Assembly (NCBI RefSeq): GCF_013343235.1
Contig: NZ_CP040094.1
Coordinates: 992,501-1,056,500, forward strand
Source: Nostoc sp. TCL240-02
GTDB taxonomy: Bacteria; Cyanobacteriota; Cyanobacteriia; Cyanobacteriales; Nostocaceae
Length of the DNA: 64,000 bases
Direction of reading: 5' to 3'
Position 1 is the stretch's first letter, and each line of letters opens with the position of its first letter. The translations under genes and the position numbers were made by a program. This document shows positions 25,812 to 34,329 of the stretch, in pieces. The notes under the pieces were generated by a model that did not search any database, was not told where the DNA came from, and saw only the letters and a program-made list of their open reading frames with translations.

Positions 25812-26900
25812 TTGCTGAATACCATTACAGACCAAGTTTCAGTATCAGAGACACAAACAAAATCGCCAAGGTTGTGGATACCTGAACGGGTACTGTTTAC
25901 ACCTGCTGCCCTAGATGAGGATTGGGGGCAGCAGATTCTTAAACGTGTGCAGTCACTCAACTTACCAATAGAAGAACTATCACAGAACCGCCTGAAGGGT
26001 CTACGCGGTGAGTCTGAGCATGATACTTATAATATTGCCAAGCGTACCTTAGCGGTGGTTACTGCACCACCCAGTTCTTTTAAGCTGAGTCCCATCCCAC
26101 CCTCTGCGGATTGGCAGTTTCACCTTGCCGAAGGTTGTCCGGCTCACTGTCAATACTGCTACCTAGCGGGTAGCTTGTCGGGGCCACCTGTGATCCGCGC
26201 TTTTGCCAACTTACCGCAGATATTAGAGAACTTAGCTAACTACGAACAACAGGGGAAAACCACAAGTTTTGAAGTTAGCTGTTACACAGACCCATTGGGT
26301 ATTGAGCATTTGACTGGAAGTCTTGCTGAATGTATCAGTTACTTTGGCACTCGTACCAATGCACATCTACGTTGGGTATCTAAGTTTGATGCTGTGGATG
26401 GATTACTCGATTTACCACACAATGGAAATACCCGCTGCCGGATGAGCGTTAATGCTACACCGATTTCTGGTAAGTTTGAAGGTGGCACGGCATCCGTAGC
26501 ATCCAGACTGAATGCATTGCGACGGTTGGCGTCACCACAAGAGCATGGCGGTGGCGGTTATCCAGTAGGTTTGGTTATTGCGCCAATTATGCCGATAGAT
26601 GATTGGCAGACGCACTATAGTCATTTGTTTGACCAGATAAACGAGGCACTGGATTTTGACTGTAATCTTACCTTTGAGTTAATCTCGCATCGTTTCACAC
26701 CTGGGTCAAAAGAAGTGTTACAAACTTGGTATCCGCAATCCAAATTAGAGATGGATGAGGCAAAACGCAGTGTCAAGCGTAATAAGTTTGGTGGGACGAA
26801 ATACGTTTACGATAAGGACACAATGAAGGCGTTGCGTAGCTTTTTTGAGAGTGAAATTAGTAGGCGCTTTCCAAATGCTGAAATTCTTTATTGGACTTAG
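25812..26900 (+). CDS. Spore photoproduct lyase family radical-SAM protein
   Basis: The 362-residue protein has the radical-SAM cysteine motif C109-PAH-C113-QY-C116, which is the CxxxCxxC spacing of SplB-like enzymes, followed by YLAGSLSG. Strands typical of the SAM barrel (FEVSCYTDPLGIEHL; RCRMSVNATPI; GLVIAPIMPIDDW) follow. Known SPLs repair the UV thymine dimer in spore DNA. Cyanobacteria do not sporulate, so the substrate of their homologues is unknown. The start is TTG, 6 bases after GGAGAAAG. Its stop overlaps the right copy of the inverted repeat. A conserved Cys near the C-terminus, needed by true SPLs, is not evident. Confidence 0.85.
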   Translation: MLNTITDQVSVSETQTKSPRLWIPERVLFTPAALDEDWGQQILKRVQSLNLPIEELSQNRLKGLRGESEHDTYNIAKRTLAVVTAPPSSFKLSPIPPSADWQFHLAEGCPAHCQYCYLAGSLSGPPVIRAFANLPQILENLANYEQQGKTTSFEVSCYTDPLGIEHLTGSLAECISYFGTRTNAHLRWVSKFDAVDGLLDLPHNGNTRCRMSVNATPISGKFEGGTASVASRLNALRRLASPQEHGGGGYPVGLVIAPIMPIDDWQTHYSHLFDQINEALDFDCNLTFELISHRFTPGSKEVLQTWYPQSKLEMDEAKRSVKRNKFGGTKYVYDKDTMKALRSFFESEISRRFPNAEILYWT

Positions 26901-26934
26901 TACAGCATTTCATGAATTCGTAGCGAATTAAATT
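26897..26934 (-). repeat. Right copy of inverted repeat flanking the RemA-like/SPL pair
   Basis: It reads on the minus strand AATTTAATTCGCTACGAATT then CATGAAATGCTGTACTAA. It is followed by AATTGCCCCTAC and GCGTAAGTCCTA, which are also parts of the element at 36265-36357. Confidence 0.75.
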
Positions 26935-27248
26935 GCCCCTACCATGTGTAGTTTTGCGTAAGTCCTAAGAGGCTGTAATTATTGAGTAAGAGAGCGATCG
27001 CAGAATAATATATCACTCTAAATAATTTTTAGTCGCTTCCGGTAGTTCTAAGGTTTCTCAAATCTAACAAGAAGCAAAATTTCCTTGTTAAAGGCAAGCA
27101 AACTGACACTTTGATTGTTTCGCTGGGTTGAGCTACGCCTACGCAAAGCCGCATAATTTTGGCAGACGACAGGCGGCGTTATACATTAATAAGTGTATCT
27201 GCAATACCGGACTTGTTCTGGCTTAGTCTCAATAGCAAAGGTTTGGAG
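26935..27248. other. Intergenic region before the site-2 protease gene
   Basis: It begins with MITE-derived sequence (up to about 26970) and contains a short GCCTACGCAAAGCC repeat near 27133. An open frame from 27159 extends the protease N-terminus, but I reject that extension (see the protease entry). Confidence 0.45.
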
Positions 27249-28730
27249 ATGTTTACTTTATCAGAAACTTCTATCCTAGCGGCAATCCTACTGGTAGCTT
27301 TAGGCATTTTGGGCTGGGGCTTTTATCGCGCCAGACCTTTTGGTAAACTGGGAATCTTAGCCTGGTTACAGTCGGTGGTGTTGATGACTCCCTGGCTCCT
27401 GTTTTTTGGATTGTTTGCCGCAGGGATTTACATCAATATAGCGGGTATATTGTTCTTAATGGTGACATCCGCCGGATTGTACGTCTACTTGGGCAGACAG
27501 TTACGCGCAGCTGGGCAAGATGCCATCCTCAAACAACGTGCAACAGAAAAACTCGCTGCTGATTCCTTACTTGAAGCCAATTCTCCACAACCAACAGTAG
27601 GAGAACTGAAACCAGAGATTCCGCCGATACCCGAAGAGGACTTGAATGCAATTAAAGGTATCTTTGGTATCGATACGTTTTTTGCCACAGAAACCATTGC
27701 CTATCAAGATGGAGCTATTTTCAAAGGCAATTTGCGGGGAGAACCAGAAGAAGTTCACAACCGTCTAACTGCAAGTTTGCAGCAACGCCTTGGCGAGCAA
27801 TATCGCCTGTTTTTAGTGGAAAACACTGATGGCAAACCAGTAGTAATTGTCCTACCGAGTCGCAATGATCCCCGACCGATGTTGTTATCGCAAAAAGCTT
27901 TTGCAGGCATTTTGTTGATAGCAACCATTGCCACAAATCTAGAAGCTGCGGGATTACTGCTGAATTTTGATTTCTTTGGCAATCCAGGGCGATTTCAAGA
28001 AGCTTTGCCTATAGGTACTGGGATATTTGCGATTTTAGTGGCTCACGAAATAGGTCATTGGTTACTTGCTAAACGCCACCAAATCCGTCTTAGCTGGCCT
28101 TTCTTTCTACCCGCAGTGCAAATTGGTTCCTTTGGGGCAATTACCCGCTTTGAATCTCTGTTACCCAACCGCAAGGTATTATTTGATATTGCCTTAGCAG
28201 GGCCAGCCGCAGGTGGTATCGTTTCTTTGGTAATGCTGGTGACAGGCTTACTACTTTCTCACTCAGGTAGTTTATTTCAATTGCCAAATCAGTTTTTCCA
28301 AGGGTCGATTTTGGTAGGAAGTTTGGCGCGAGTTGTCTTGGGTTCGGCGTTGCAGTCATCTCTGGTAAGTGTTCATCCCCTAGTGATAATTGGTTGGTTG
28401 GGGTTAATTATTACCGCTTTGAACTTAATGCCCGCAGGACAACTAGATGGTGGGCGTGTTGTTCAGGCGATTTATGGACGCAAAACCGCAGGACGCGCTA
28501 CGATCGCAACTCTAATTTTACTGGCGTTAGTGTCTCTAGGTAATATGATTGCCATGTACTGGGCGATCGTGATTTTCTTCTTGCAACGAGATCAAGAACG
28601 CCCCAGCTTGAATGAAATCACTGAACCCGATGATGCTAGAGCCGCTTTGGGGCTTTTGGCTCTATTCTTAATGATTACTACACTCTTACCTCTAACTCCC
28701 GGCTTGGCTGGGCGTTTGGGAATAGGATAG
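27249..28730 (+). CDS. Site-2-protease family (M50) intramembrane metalloprotease
   Basis: The 493-residue multi-pass membrane protein has the zinc motif H266-E-I-G-H270 and the second ligand motif NLMPAGQLDGG (about 398). Hydrophobic helices are at the N-terminus (ILAAILLVALGILGWGF and two more), around 210-230, and through the C-terminal half. A soluble domain (about 110-210, PEEDLNAIKGIFGIDTFF) lies between. This layout is that of the EGY1-like S2P branch in cyanobacteria and chloroplasts. The start is the ATG at 27249 with TTTGGAG just before it. An upstream TTG would add 30 residues without a ribosome site. Substrates are unknown; anti-sigma factors are typical for S2P. Confidence 0.9.
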   Translation: MFTLSETSILAAILLVALGILGWGFYRARPFGKLGILAWLQSVVLMTPWLLFFGLFAAGIYINIAGILFLMVTSAGLYVYLGRQLRAAGQDAILKQRATEKLAADSLLEANSPQPTVGELKPEIPPIPEEDLNAIKGIFGIDTFFATETIAYQDGAIFKGNLRGEPEEVHNRLTASLQQRLGEQYRLFLVENTDGKPVVIVLPSRNDPRPMLLSQKAFAGILLIATIATNLEAAGLLLNFDFFGNPGRFQEALPIGTGIFAILVAHEIGHWLLAKRHQIRLSWPFFLPAVQIGSFGAITRFESLLPNRKVLFDIALAGPAAGGIVSLVMLVTGLLLSHSGSLFQLPNQFFQGSILVGSLARVVLGSALQSSLVSVHPLVIIGWLGLIITALNLMPAGQLDGGRVVQAIYGRKTAGRATIATLILLALVSLGNMIAMYWAIVIFFLQRDQERPSLNEITEPDDARAALGLLALFLMITTLLPLTPGLAGRLGIG

Positions 28731-28749
28731 TGCTGAGTTAAGAATATAG

Positions 28750-28780
28750 ACATCTTGCAAAAGCTACTTTTGCAAGATGT
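28750..28780 (+). terminator. Perfect 14-bp hairpin after the protease gene
   Basis: ACATCTTGCAAAAG, loop CTA, then CTTTTGCAAGATGT. The stem is perfect, 20 bp after the stop. There is no U tract, so it may be an RNA-stabilising structure rather than a classical terminator. Confidence 0.55.
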
Positions 28781-28862
28781 TGGGCAAAAGTTAAAGGTTA
28801 AAGGGGAAGGTAAAATTCCATACCTTTAACCTTTTCCCCACTTCTGCAAGAAGTCTAATGAG

Positions 28863-30001
28863 TAGACTTGTCCGAAATATTAACTTAGGAAAAGAAAATG
28901 GTAAAACGTTAAGTTGAGCGTTTACCATTTTTCAGAATTAGTTATGGTTTTTGATTATATCGAGAAATATCCACACAGAACAAAACAAATTTTAGGGATT
29001 AGTTACAAGCAACTACAATCATTATTAAATTGCGCCATAAAACGACACCAAGACATCAAAACTAAACAGGAGAGTCAGAAAATTAGAATGAATGCATCTG
29101 GTGGTGGTCGTCCCGAAAAGTTATCAACCGACGAACAAGTATGTTTGTGCTTATTTTATCTAAGACAGATGCCAACTTTTCTTGTATTAGGAATGTTATT
29201 TGAGGTATCGAAGACAGAGGCTAACGATACTTTTCATTACTGGATACCAATCCTGCGAGACATTTTACCCGCTAGTTTATTAGAACAAGTATCAAATAAT
29301 GAGAGTGATTTACTATTTGTTCAAGAAATATTAACCAATTTTCGGCTATTAGTCGATAGTCTAGAACAACCAATATATAGGGATTCCGACCAAAAGGAAC
29401 AACAAAAATATTTTTCTGGTAAGAAGAGGCAACATACATTAAAAAGTTTAATGATTGGGATACCAGAAGGTAAGGATATTGTAGAAGTAGAGATAGGCGT
29501 TCCTGGGCCAACAGCAGATATAAAATTGTTTCGTCAATCTCAGCACAAATTTGATAAATCTCAACTTTTTTCAGGTGATAAAGGGTTTCAAGGTGGCGAA
29601 AACATCACTACTCCTCATAAAAGAAAACCGAAGCGAGAATTAACTCAACAGCAAAAAGATGAAAACAAGGCTTTATCTAATAATCGAATATTCATTGAAC
29701 ATTTAATTCGATTACTTAAAATATTTCGCATAGCTTCACAAAGATTTCGATTAAAGCTCGATACTTATGAACAAATTATTTTCACAGTATGTGGATTGGT
29801 TAGATTAAGAATAGGTAGCTTAATTTTGCCAACTTAACTACTAAGAGTAGTTAGGAAAATCTCAAAAAATAGGAGTGATATTTTATGCCTCTAAACTAAC
29901 AGTAACTGTCTCAAAGCCTTATTACTGCGTTTTTCCGCAAATATCAAAGTTTTGCCTCAAAGCTTTGAACAGTCTGGCTTTGGAGTTTTCGGACAAGTCT
30001 A
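28863..30001 (+). mobile_element. Complete insertion sequence with DDE_Tnp_4-type transposase (1139 bp)
   Basis: Perfect 15-bp terminal inverted repeats TAGACTTGTCCGAAA lie at 28863-28877 and reversed at 29987-30001. One transposase gene is inside, with about 160 bp of non-coding sequence after it. No unambiguous target duplication beyond a possible TA is seen. The IS family is probably IS5 (ISL2-like) by the transposase type. Confidence 0.85.
28944..29837 (+). CDS. IS5-family (DDE_Tnp_4 type) transposase
   Basis: The roughly 297-residue transposase has an N-terminal helix-turn-helix region (about 30-100, STDEQVCLCLFYLRQMPTFL). The DDE core has the first Asp in RLLVDSLEQPIYR, the second in SGDKGFQGG and the Glu in NRIFIEHLIRLLKIF. 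All three are present, with no frameshift. I choose the ATG at 28944; a TTG at 28914 has no better ribosome site. Confidence 0.88.
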   Translation: MVFDYIEKYPHRTKQILGISYKQLQSLLNCAIKRHQDIKTKQESQKIRMNASGGGRPEKLSTDEQVCLCLFYLRQMPTFLVLGMLFEVSKTEANDTFHYWIPILRDILPASLLEQVSNNESDLLFVQEILTNFRLLVDSLEQPIYRDSDQKEQQKYFSGKKRQHTLKSLMIGIPEGKDIVEVEIGVPGPTADIKLFRQSQHKFDKSQLFSGDKGFQGGENITTPHKRKPKRELTQQQKDENKALSNNRIFIEHLIRLLKIFRIASQRFRLKLDTYEQIIFTVCGLVRLRIGSLILPT

Positions 30002-30094
30002 GTTGTAGTTAGAGATTTTGCGATCGCTTTGCAGACTTTATTGAAAAACCTGCCAATCTTTTTAAAAGATTAACAGGCATGGCTTATCATCAAT

Positions 30095-30167
30095 CGGAGC
30101 GGCGGGATTCGAACCCACGACCTCCACTACCCCAAAGTGGCGCGCTACCAAGCTGCGCTACGCCCCG
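30095..30167 (-). tRNA. tRNA-Pro (anticodon GGG)
   Basis: On the minus strand, acceptor CGGGGCG pairs with CGCTCCG. The anticodon stem CCACT/AGTGG encloses loop TTGGGGT with GGG at 34-36. The T-arm is GTGGGTTCGAATCCCGC. No CCA is encoded. All arms fold normally. Confidence 0.95.
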
Positions 30168-30217
30168 GTCAGAATTACTATCATATAGCAAAACTATAAG
30201 ATAATCAAGAGGCTAAT

Positions 30218-30583
30218 TTAAAAAACTTTAAGCATTCCAGCAGCTTGCAGTAAATCTGGAACAGCAGAAGCACTCCATTTACCCTCTACACATCGACCTG
30301 TATTCAAAATGAAGCACAGACTGTAATCATGAGGATAGCCTTCTACCTCCATCCATAATAAATCGCTTTCGGCTTCACAAGCAATTTTTTCCTCTTCCAT
30401 TAATTCCGTTGCGAGTTGCTTCATGGTGTCTGCTAACTGTCCTAGTAGACGGCAAAAATCATTCAACTCGGCTTCGGTTAACTCAATTGCCCAATCATCT
30501 GTACCGACTAAACCTTTAAATTCAGGTGCATGGGGATTCCAGCCAATACGCCAACCAAATCCGGTTTTTACAACGCGTTCCAT
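30218..30583 (-). CDS. DUF1818 family protein
   Basis: The 121-residue cytosolic protein begins MERVVKTGFGWRIGWNPHA and contains GTDDWAIELTEAELNDFCRLL and WMEVEGYPHDYSLCFIL. From memory this is the cyanobacterium-restricted DUF1818 fold, for which structures exist but no function. No membrane or signal segment is present. It lies 70 bp after the DUF-like membrane protein of the rpoZ cluster, separated by a long hairpin, so read-through from rpoZ may be limited. Confidence 0.8.
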   Translation of the reverse strand: MERVVKTGFGWRIGWNPHAPEFKGLVGTDDWAIELTEAELNDFCRLLGQLADTMKQLATELMEEEKIACEAESDLLWMEVEGYPHDYSLCFILNTGRCVEGKWSASAVPDLLQAAGMLKVF

Positions 30584-30600
30584 ATTTTAGTTAAAACTGA

Positions 30601-30643
30601 GGAGTTATAAGTTAGGAGCTATGAATTTACAACTTATAACTCC
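30601..30643 (-). terminator. 13-bp inverted repeat between rpoZ cluster and DUF1818 gene
   Basis: GGAGTTATAAGTT (30601-30613) and AACTTATAACTCC (30631-30643) form a perfect stem with a 17-base loop. It is built from the TAACTTA heptamer repeat. It may end rpoZ-cluster transcription, though no clear U run follows. Confidence 0.45.
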
Positions 30644-30654
30644 TAAATTTTCCA

Positions 30655-31263
30655 CTATCTAAGTAGTTCGGCACCCCCTCGCTGGGGTGGCTGTGGGGTA
30701 GTTGATGTACCAGGATTAGGTGCGGTATTGGGGTTGGGGGATAGGGTATTTTGGGAAGTAGGATTAAATATATTGACTAAGACTTGTAATAAGGCATCTC
30801 GCTGACTGCGGGTGAGATGGGTTATGGCTTTGCGATCGCCTTCCATAGGGTTTTCCCGTAGTGAATCATTGCCTGGATAGGTAGTATCATACATAATTTC
30901 ATTCGCCCCCAGGTAATCAGCTATAGTCAGCTTCCAATCTAAGCGATAAATTGGGGCCCGCCCTTTGGTATAAATGTGATATCTAATCAGGCGATTTGCC
31001 AGAGTGCTATTTTCGTCAACTTTCCCATTTTCTTTGCTGATATACTTGTTTTCGCGTGGGAAATCTGGCAATTGCTGGTATACCAACTGCCAAACATCAC
31101 TAGGTGTGATTCTCTGAGCATAAGCAGGTTGGATACTAAACAAACTTGTGTATATTGATTTGCCCGCCCCTAAACTCAAAGCAATTACACCCACTACCAT
31201 TAAGGCAGTGAGTGTTTGCCAGGGCTTGATTCGGGGTTGAATGAACGATTGATGTTTGCTCAT
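30655..31263 (-). CDS. Membrane-anchored protein of unknown function next to rpoZ
   Basis: I do not recognise this 202-residue protein. It has one N-terminal transmembrane anchor (about 18-40, LTALMVVGVIALSLGAG), a periplasmic-type domain with SDVWQLVYQQLPDFPREN and RLIRYHIYTKGRAPIYRLDW, and an Asn/Thr/Pro-rich C-terminal tail (about 170-200). Its start is 23 bases after the rpoZ stop on the same strand, so it is probably translated from the rpoZ transcript. Confidence 0.7.
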   Translation of the reverse strand: MSKHQSFIQPRIKPWQTLTALMVVGVIALSLGAGKSIYTSLFSIQPAYAQRITPSDVWQLVYQQLPDFPRENKYISKENGKVDENSTLANRLIRYHIYTKGRAPIYRLDWKLTIADYLGANEIMYDTTYPGNDSLRENPMEGDRKAITHLTRSQRDALLQVLVNIFNPTSQNTLSPNPNTAPNPGTSTTPQPPQRGGAELLR

Positions 31264-31286
31264 CCTGCCTTCTCTAAAGCCTTTTT

Positions 31287-31523
31287 TTATAGTTCGCCAA
31301 TAATCTCTGGTTGAGTCAATTCATCGGACATTTCGATAATTGCTCTTAGCACTGGCTTCATCATCGCATCTTCGTTATTTTCAAAATCTTCATAACGCCG
31401 ACGTTTAGCACGATTGGCCACCTGAACCGTAATGCGGTAACGATTTGAGGCTGCACTAATCAGTTCCTCAGCTCGGTGCATAATCTGAGACTGAGTTGTC
31501 TCGAACTTAGAACGCTTTAGCAT
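31287..31523 (-). CDS. rpoZ: RNA polymerase omega subunit
   Basis: This is the 78-residue omega subunit of the cyanobacterial type. [20 protein letters not shown] contains the N-terminal part that packs on the beta' C-terminus. [20 protein letters not shown] is the hallmark VxxRAKxR segment, followed by [14 protein letters not shown]. The length is normal for cyanobacteria, which have short omega proteins. It supports assembly of the split beta' polymerase and influences sigma factor recruitment. First gene of a minus-strand cluster. Confidence 0.93.
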   Translation of the reverse strand: MLKRSKFETTQSQIMHRAEELISAASNRYRITVQVANRAKRRRYEDFENNEDAMMKPVLRAIIEMSDELTQPEIIGEL

Positions 31524-31682
31524 AATCAGTGGTTCTTGGGGTCATTCCCCAGTGTAGCAGTACTGATAAATCTGTTGCCGTGTATTTAATCGCCAGCAAC
31601 CTTTCTGTTGATAGAGGCTAAGAGCCTTCTAGTCATTTTATAAGTTACTTATAATACTATCTGACTAAAATCACACATCCTT

Positions 31683-32102
31683 ATGGCTGACCTTGTGGAA
31701 ACTGCTATCAATGCGGGAAACTTCAATACCCTGGTGAAAGCTGCTCAAGCTGCAAATCTCATAGAAACTCTAAAGAGTCCTGGTTCTTTGACACTATTTG
31801 CACCAACTGACGAAGCTTTTGCCAAGCTGCCAGAAGGAACTTTAGATTCCCTACTAAAAGACATTCCCAAGCTCCAGAAAATTGTGGCATATCATGTCGC
31901 TAGTGGGGATGTTCGGTCTGACGATTTGGTACAAATTGATGAGGCACAGACGCTTGAGGGGTCAATTGTAGCCATTGAATCTGCCGATGGCAAAATTAAG
32001 GTGAATAACGCCAATGTCCTCAAAACAGACATTTTGACAGACAATGGCGTGATCCATATTATTGATGAGGTATTGATGCCTGCAATGGTGGCAGGGAGAT
32101 AA
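31683..32102 (+). CDS. Fasciclin (FAS1) domain protein
   Basis: The 139-residue protein is a single FAS1 domain: NFNTLVKAAQAANLIETL, then TLFAPTDEAFAKLP (box H1), IVAYHVASGDV, and DNGVIHIIDEVLMP (H2). No signal peptide is seen, which is common for the small cyanobacterial members. FAS1 domains mediate adhesion, and a cytosolic or non-classically exported protein is possible. A -10-like TATAAT lies at 31649-31654, about 28 bp before the ATG. The stop is followed by a heptamer array and the end of the convergent amylase gene. Confidence 0.9.
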   Translation: MADLVETAINAGNFNTLVKAAQAANLIETLKSPGSLTLFAPTDEAFAKLPEGTLDSLLKDIPKLQKIVAYHVASGDVRSDDLVQIDEAQTLEGSIVAIESADGKIKVNNANVLKTDILTDNGVIHIIDEVLMPAMVAGR

Positions 32103-32230
32103 GGCCATTGGGAATTGGGCATTGGGCATTGGAAAATGAAAAGTCTTCCCAGTCCCCAGTCCCCAGTCCCCAGTCCCCAGTCCCCAGTCCCCAGTCCCCA
32201 GTCCCCAGTCCCTAGTCCCCAGTCCCCAGG
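32103..32230. repeat. Heptamer tandem array CCCCAGT
   Basis: About ten copies of CCCCAGT run from 32148 to 32228, preceded by GGGCATT-type units (32108-32132). The array lies between two convergent genes and runs into the last codons of the amylase. Copies of the same heptamer occur inside the debranching-type gene at 49.0 kb. Confidence 0.9.
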
Positions 32231-33666
32231 ATGCAGCCACTGCGTGGGGGAAGAGTTAATAACAACTGTTCAGCATTCCATTCAACTTCGGCAGTACCGT
32301 ATAGCAGCTTGTTGGGTTGAGTACGCAAACTGACAACATCTGCATTGGCTGTTGCCGAACTTGTGCCAGCGTTGACGGCAATTATCAATTCTTCTGTCCC
32401 TAAAGTTCGTGCAAAAATATAAAGTTGTCCTTGAGCATATAAAACTTGGTAATCACCTGTACGCAAGGCTGGGTAAGTTTGGCGGAGGGCAATTAATTGA
32501 CGATGAGTGTTGAAAATTTCTCGATTCCAGTTAGCCTCTAAAGGAAAGCCACGCCGTGAATCTGGATCTATACCACCAGGTAAGCCAACTTCATCACCAT
32601 AGTAAATACTAGGGGCACCAGGAAAGGTTAGTAAAAGTAGAGTCGATAATTCTACACTCGCTATATCACCGCCTGCAATGGTCATCAATCGGGCTGTATC
32701 GTGACTTGCTAACAAATTGAGTTGAGTTAGCTGAATTTCCCAAGGATAAAGTTGCAGTACTTCTTGGATTTTGGTGGCGTACTCGGCAGCAAATAAGGGT
32801 GGATAGGGTTGATAGTCGCGGCTTTGGACTTGTTCTAAGACTACGCGATCGCCAGCTGCAAAGGCAATTGTCGGCCCAGCAAATAAATAATTCATCACGC
32901 CATCAAATTGCGTTCCATCCAACCATTGGCGGGAATCTCCCCACACTTCACCCACAATATAGGCTTCAGGATTGATGGCTTTAGTGCGATCGCGGAATTC
33001 TTGCCAAAAACCCGGAGTCTTTATTTCAAATGGTACATCCAATCGCCAACCGTCGATGCCGAATTTAATCCAATATTCGGCAATTTCCATAATGTATTCT
33101 CGTACTTCTGGATTGTCGTGGTTAAATTCTGGCAAGGCGCGATTTCCCGCCCAACCTATGTAGTTTGCAGGGAAATCACCAGTGTACGGTGCTAGAGGCC
33201 AGCCTTCAATTTTGAACCAATTCACCCAAGGCGAATGGGGACCATTTTCTAAAACGTCATGGAAGAAGAAAAAACCACGGCTGGAATGGTTAAACACGCC
33301 ATCTAGAACGACTTTGATATTCCGTTGATGGGCTGCATCAAGCAATTCTTTAAAAGCTTCGTTGCCTCCCAACATCGGGTCAACTTGGTAATAATCGTGG
33401 GTATGATAGCGGTGATTACTGGCGGATTGAAAGATAGGTGTGAAATAAATCGCGTTAATCCCCAAATCTTGGATGTAGTCTAAATCCTCCATGATGCCCC
33501 ATAAATCGCCGCCTTTATAACCTTGGAGTGTAGGCATAGCGTCCCAATCTTCCCAACGGGCTTGGTGCAACAACCGTTTGCGTTGTTGTTTGCTTCTGGC
33601 AAAACGATCTGGGAAAATTTGGTAGAAAACCGCGTGCTTTACCCAGTCTGGTGTTTGAATTTGCAT
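32212..33666 (-). CDS. Alpha-amylase family (GH13) glycosidase
   Basis: The 484-residue protein is a cyclomaltodextrinase/neopullulanase-like enzyme lacking an N-terminal starch domain. GH13 signatures: GVFNHSSRG (region I), GWRLDVPFEI with the nucleophile Asp, IVGEVWGDS with the acid Glu, and LLASHDTARL with the third Asp. It starts MQIQTPDWVKHAVFYQIFPD, so the TIM barrel begins near residue 12. It should act on alpha-1,4 glucans inside the cell, since no signal peptide is present. The last residues (ILGTGD) are encoded by the CCCCAGT repeat array, which has evidently replaced the native C-terminus. Confidence 0.92.
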   Translation of the reverse strand: MQIQTPDWVKHAVFYQIFPDRFARSKQQRKRLLHQARWEDWDAMPTLQGYKGGDLWGIMEDLDYIQDLGINAIYFTPIFQSASNHRYHTHDYYQVDPMLGGNEAFKELLDAAHQRNIKVVLDGVFNHSSRGFFFFHDVLENGPHSPWVNWFKIEGWPLAPYTGDFPANYIGWAGNRALPEFNHDNPEVREYIMEIAEYWIKFGIDGWRLDVPFEIKTPGFWQEFRDRTKAINPEAYIVGEVWGDSRQWLDGTQFDGVMNYLFAGPTIAFAAGDRVVLEQVQSRDYQPYPPLFAAEYATKIQEVLQLYPWEIQLTQLNLLASHDTARLMTIAGGDIASVELSTLLLLTFPGAPSIYYGDEVGLPGGIDPDSRRGFPLEANWNREIFNTHRQLIALRQTYPALRTGDYQVLYAQGQLYIFARTLGTEELIIAVNAGTSSATANADVVSLRTQPNKLLYGTAEVEWNAEQLLLTLPPRSGCILGTGD

Positions 33667-34329
33667 GAATAACTCTTTGTATCTTTAGAAGCGATCGTTG
33701 CAAATATTAGCTTCTTTATGACTCTTACTTATGATAGAGAATCTGTAATTTGCCAGTATTCATTAAGAATTTATACCAATTTAACTATTTTGGCTACAGG
33801 AATCATCTCTGATTTTTGCGAAGCTAGGTGCAATTCAAAGAGCCTTCTTGCCTATTGCCTATTGCGCTTTGCACACAGAAATCAAAGCATATTAGTATAC
33901 AGATTGTTAGTATTTAATATTTCTTAAATTTATCTTTTTTATTTATTACTTAATTATTCTTAATTTTATTTTTTTAACTTTGTCCGTAATGATTTAGGCA
34001 GATAGTGAATTAGTTTAATAGCTCCATAAAAATTACCTGTTAGCTCAGTCTTGGGTAATTTTGAGATGCGTCTGTTCAAAGATGTCTTATGAGTACAGGA
34101 AATCACTATTAGGAGACATAATTCAGGGATATGAGTTATGAATTAGCAATTGTCTTAGGAATTACTTCCCGCCTCCTAAGCTTATTTGATGTTATCTATA
34201 AAAAAATAGATAACTATAGTCGCATCAAATAATCAAGGCGAAAAAACTGCATAGTCTGCATTAATACCAGAGCGACTTATGCTAATAAACTACTTTGCTT
34301 TCACCCAATAAATTGAATTTGAGGTAAAA
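33667..34329. other. AT-rich intergenic region (663 bp) with a two-part hairpin
   Basis: The region lies between the divergent amylase and subtilase genes. An open frame at 33718-33927 has no credible features. A bipartite stem lies at 34182-34232: TTATTTGATG pairs with CATCAAATAA and TTATCTAT with ATAGATAA around an A-rich loop, an unusually ordered structure about 100 bp before the subtilase start. Nothing else is supported. Confidence 0.55.

Noticed and set aside
27159..27248. Longer N-terminus for the site-2 protease
   Set aside because: Starts at TTG without a ribosome site; the ATG at 27249 has TTTGGAG and begins the first membrane helix.
28750..28780. Hairpin as IS end or attachment site
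   Set aside because: The IS terminal repeats start at 28863 with a different sequence; the hairpin belongs to the protease transcript end.
32148..32228. Possible CRISPR array
   Set aside because: The repeats are contiguous heptamers without spacers; no cas gene is present in the window.
32115..32333. Frame reading SPQSPVP repeats
   Set aside because: Translation of the CCCCAGT array, not a gene.
33718..33927. 69-codon frame upstream of the subtilase
   Set aside because: No ribosome site, no family resemblance, and composition like the surrounding spacer.
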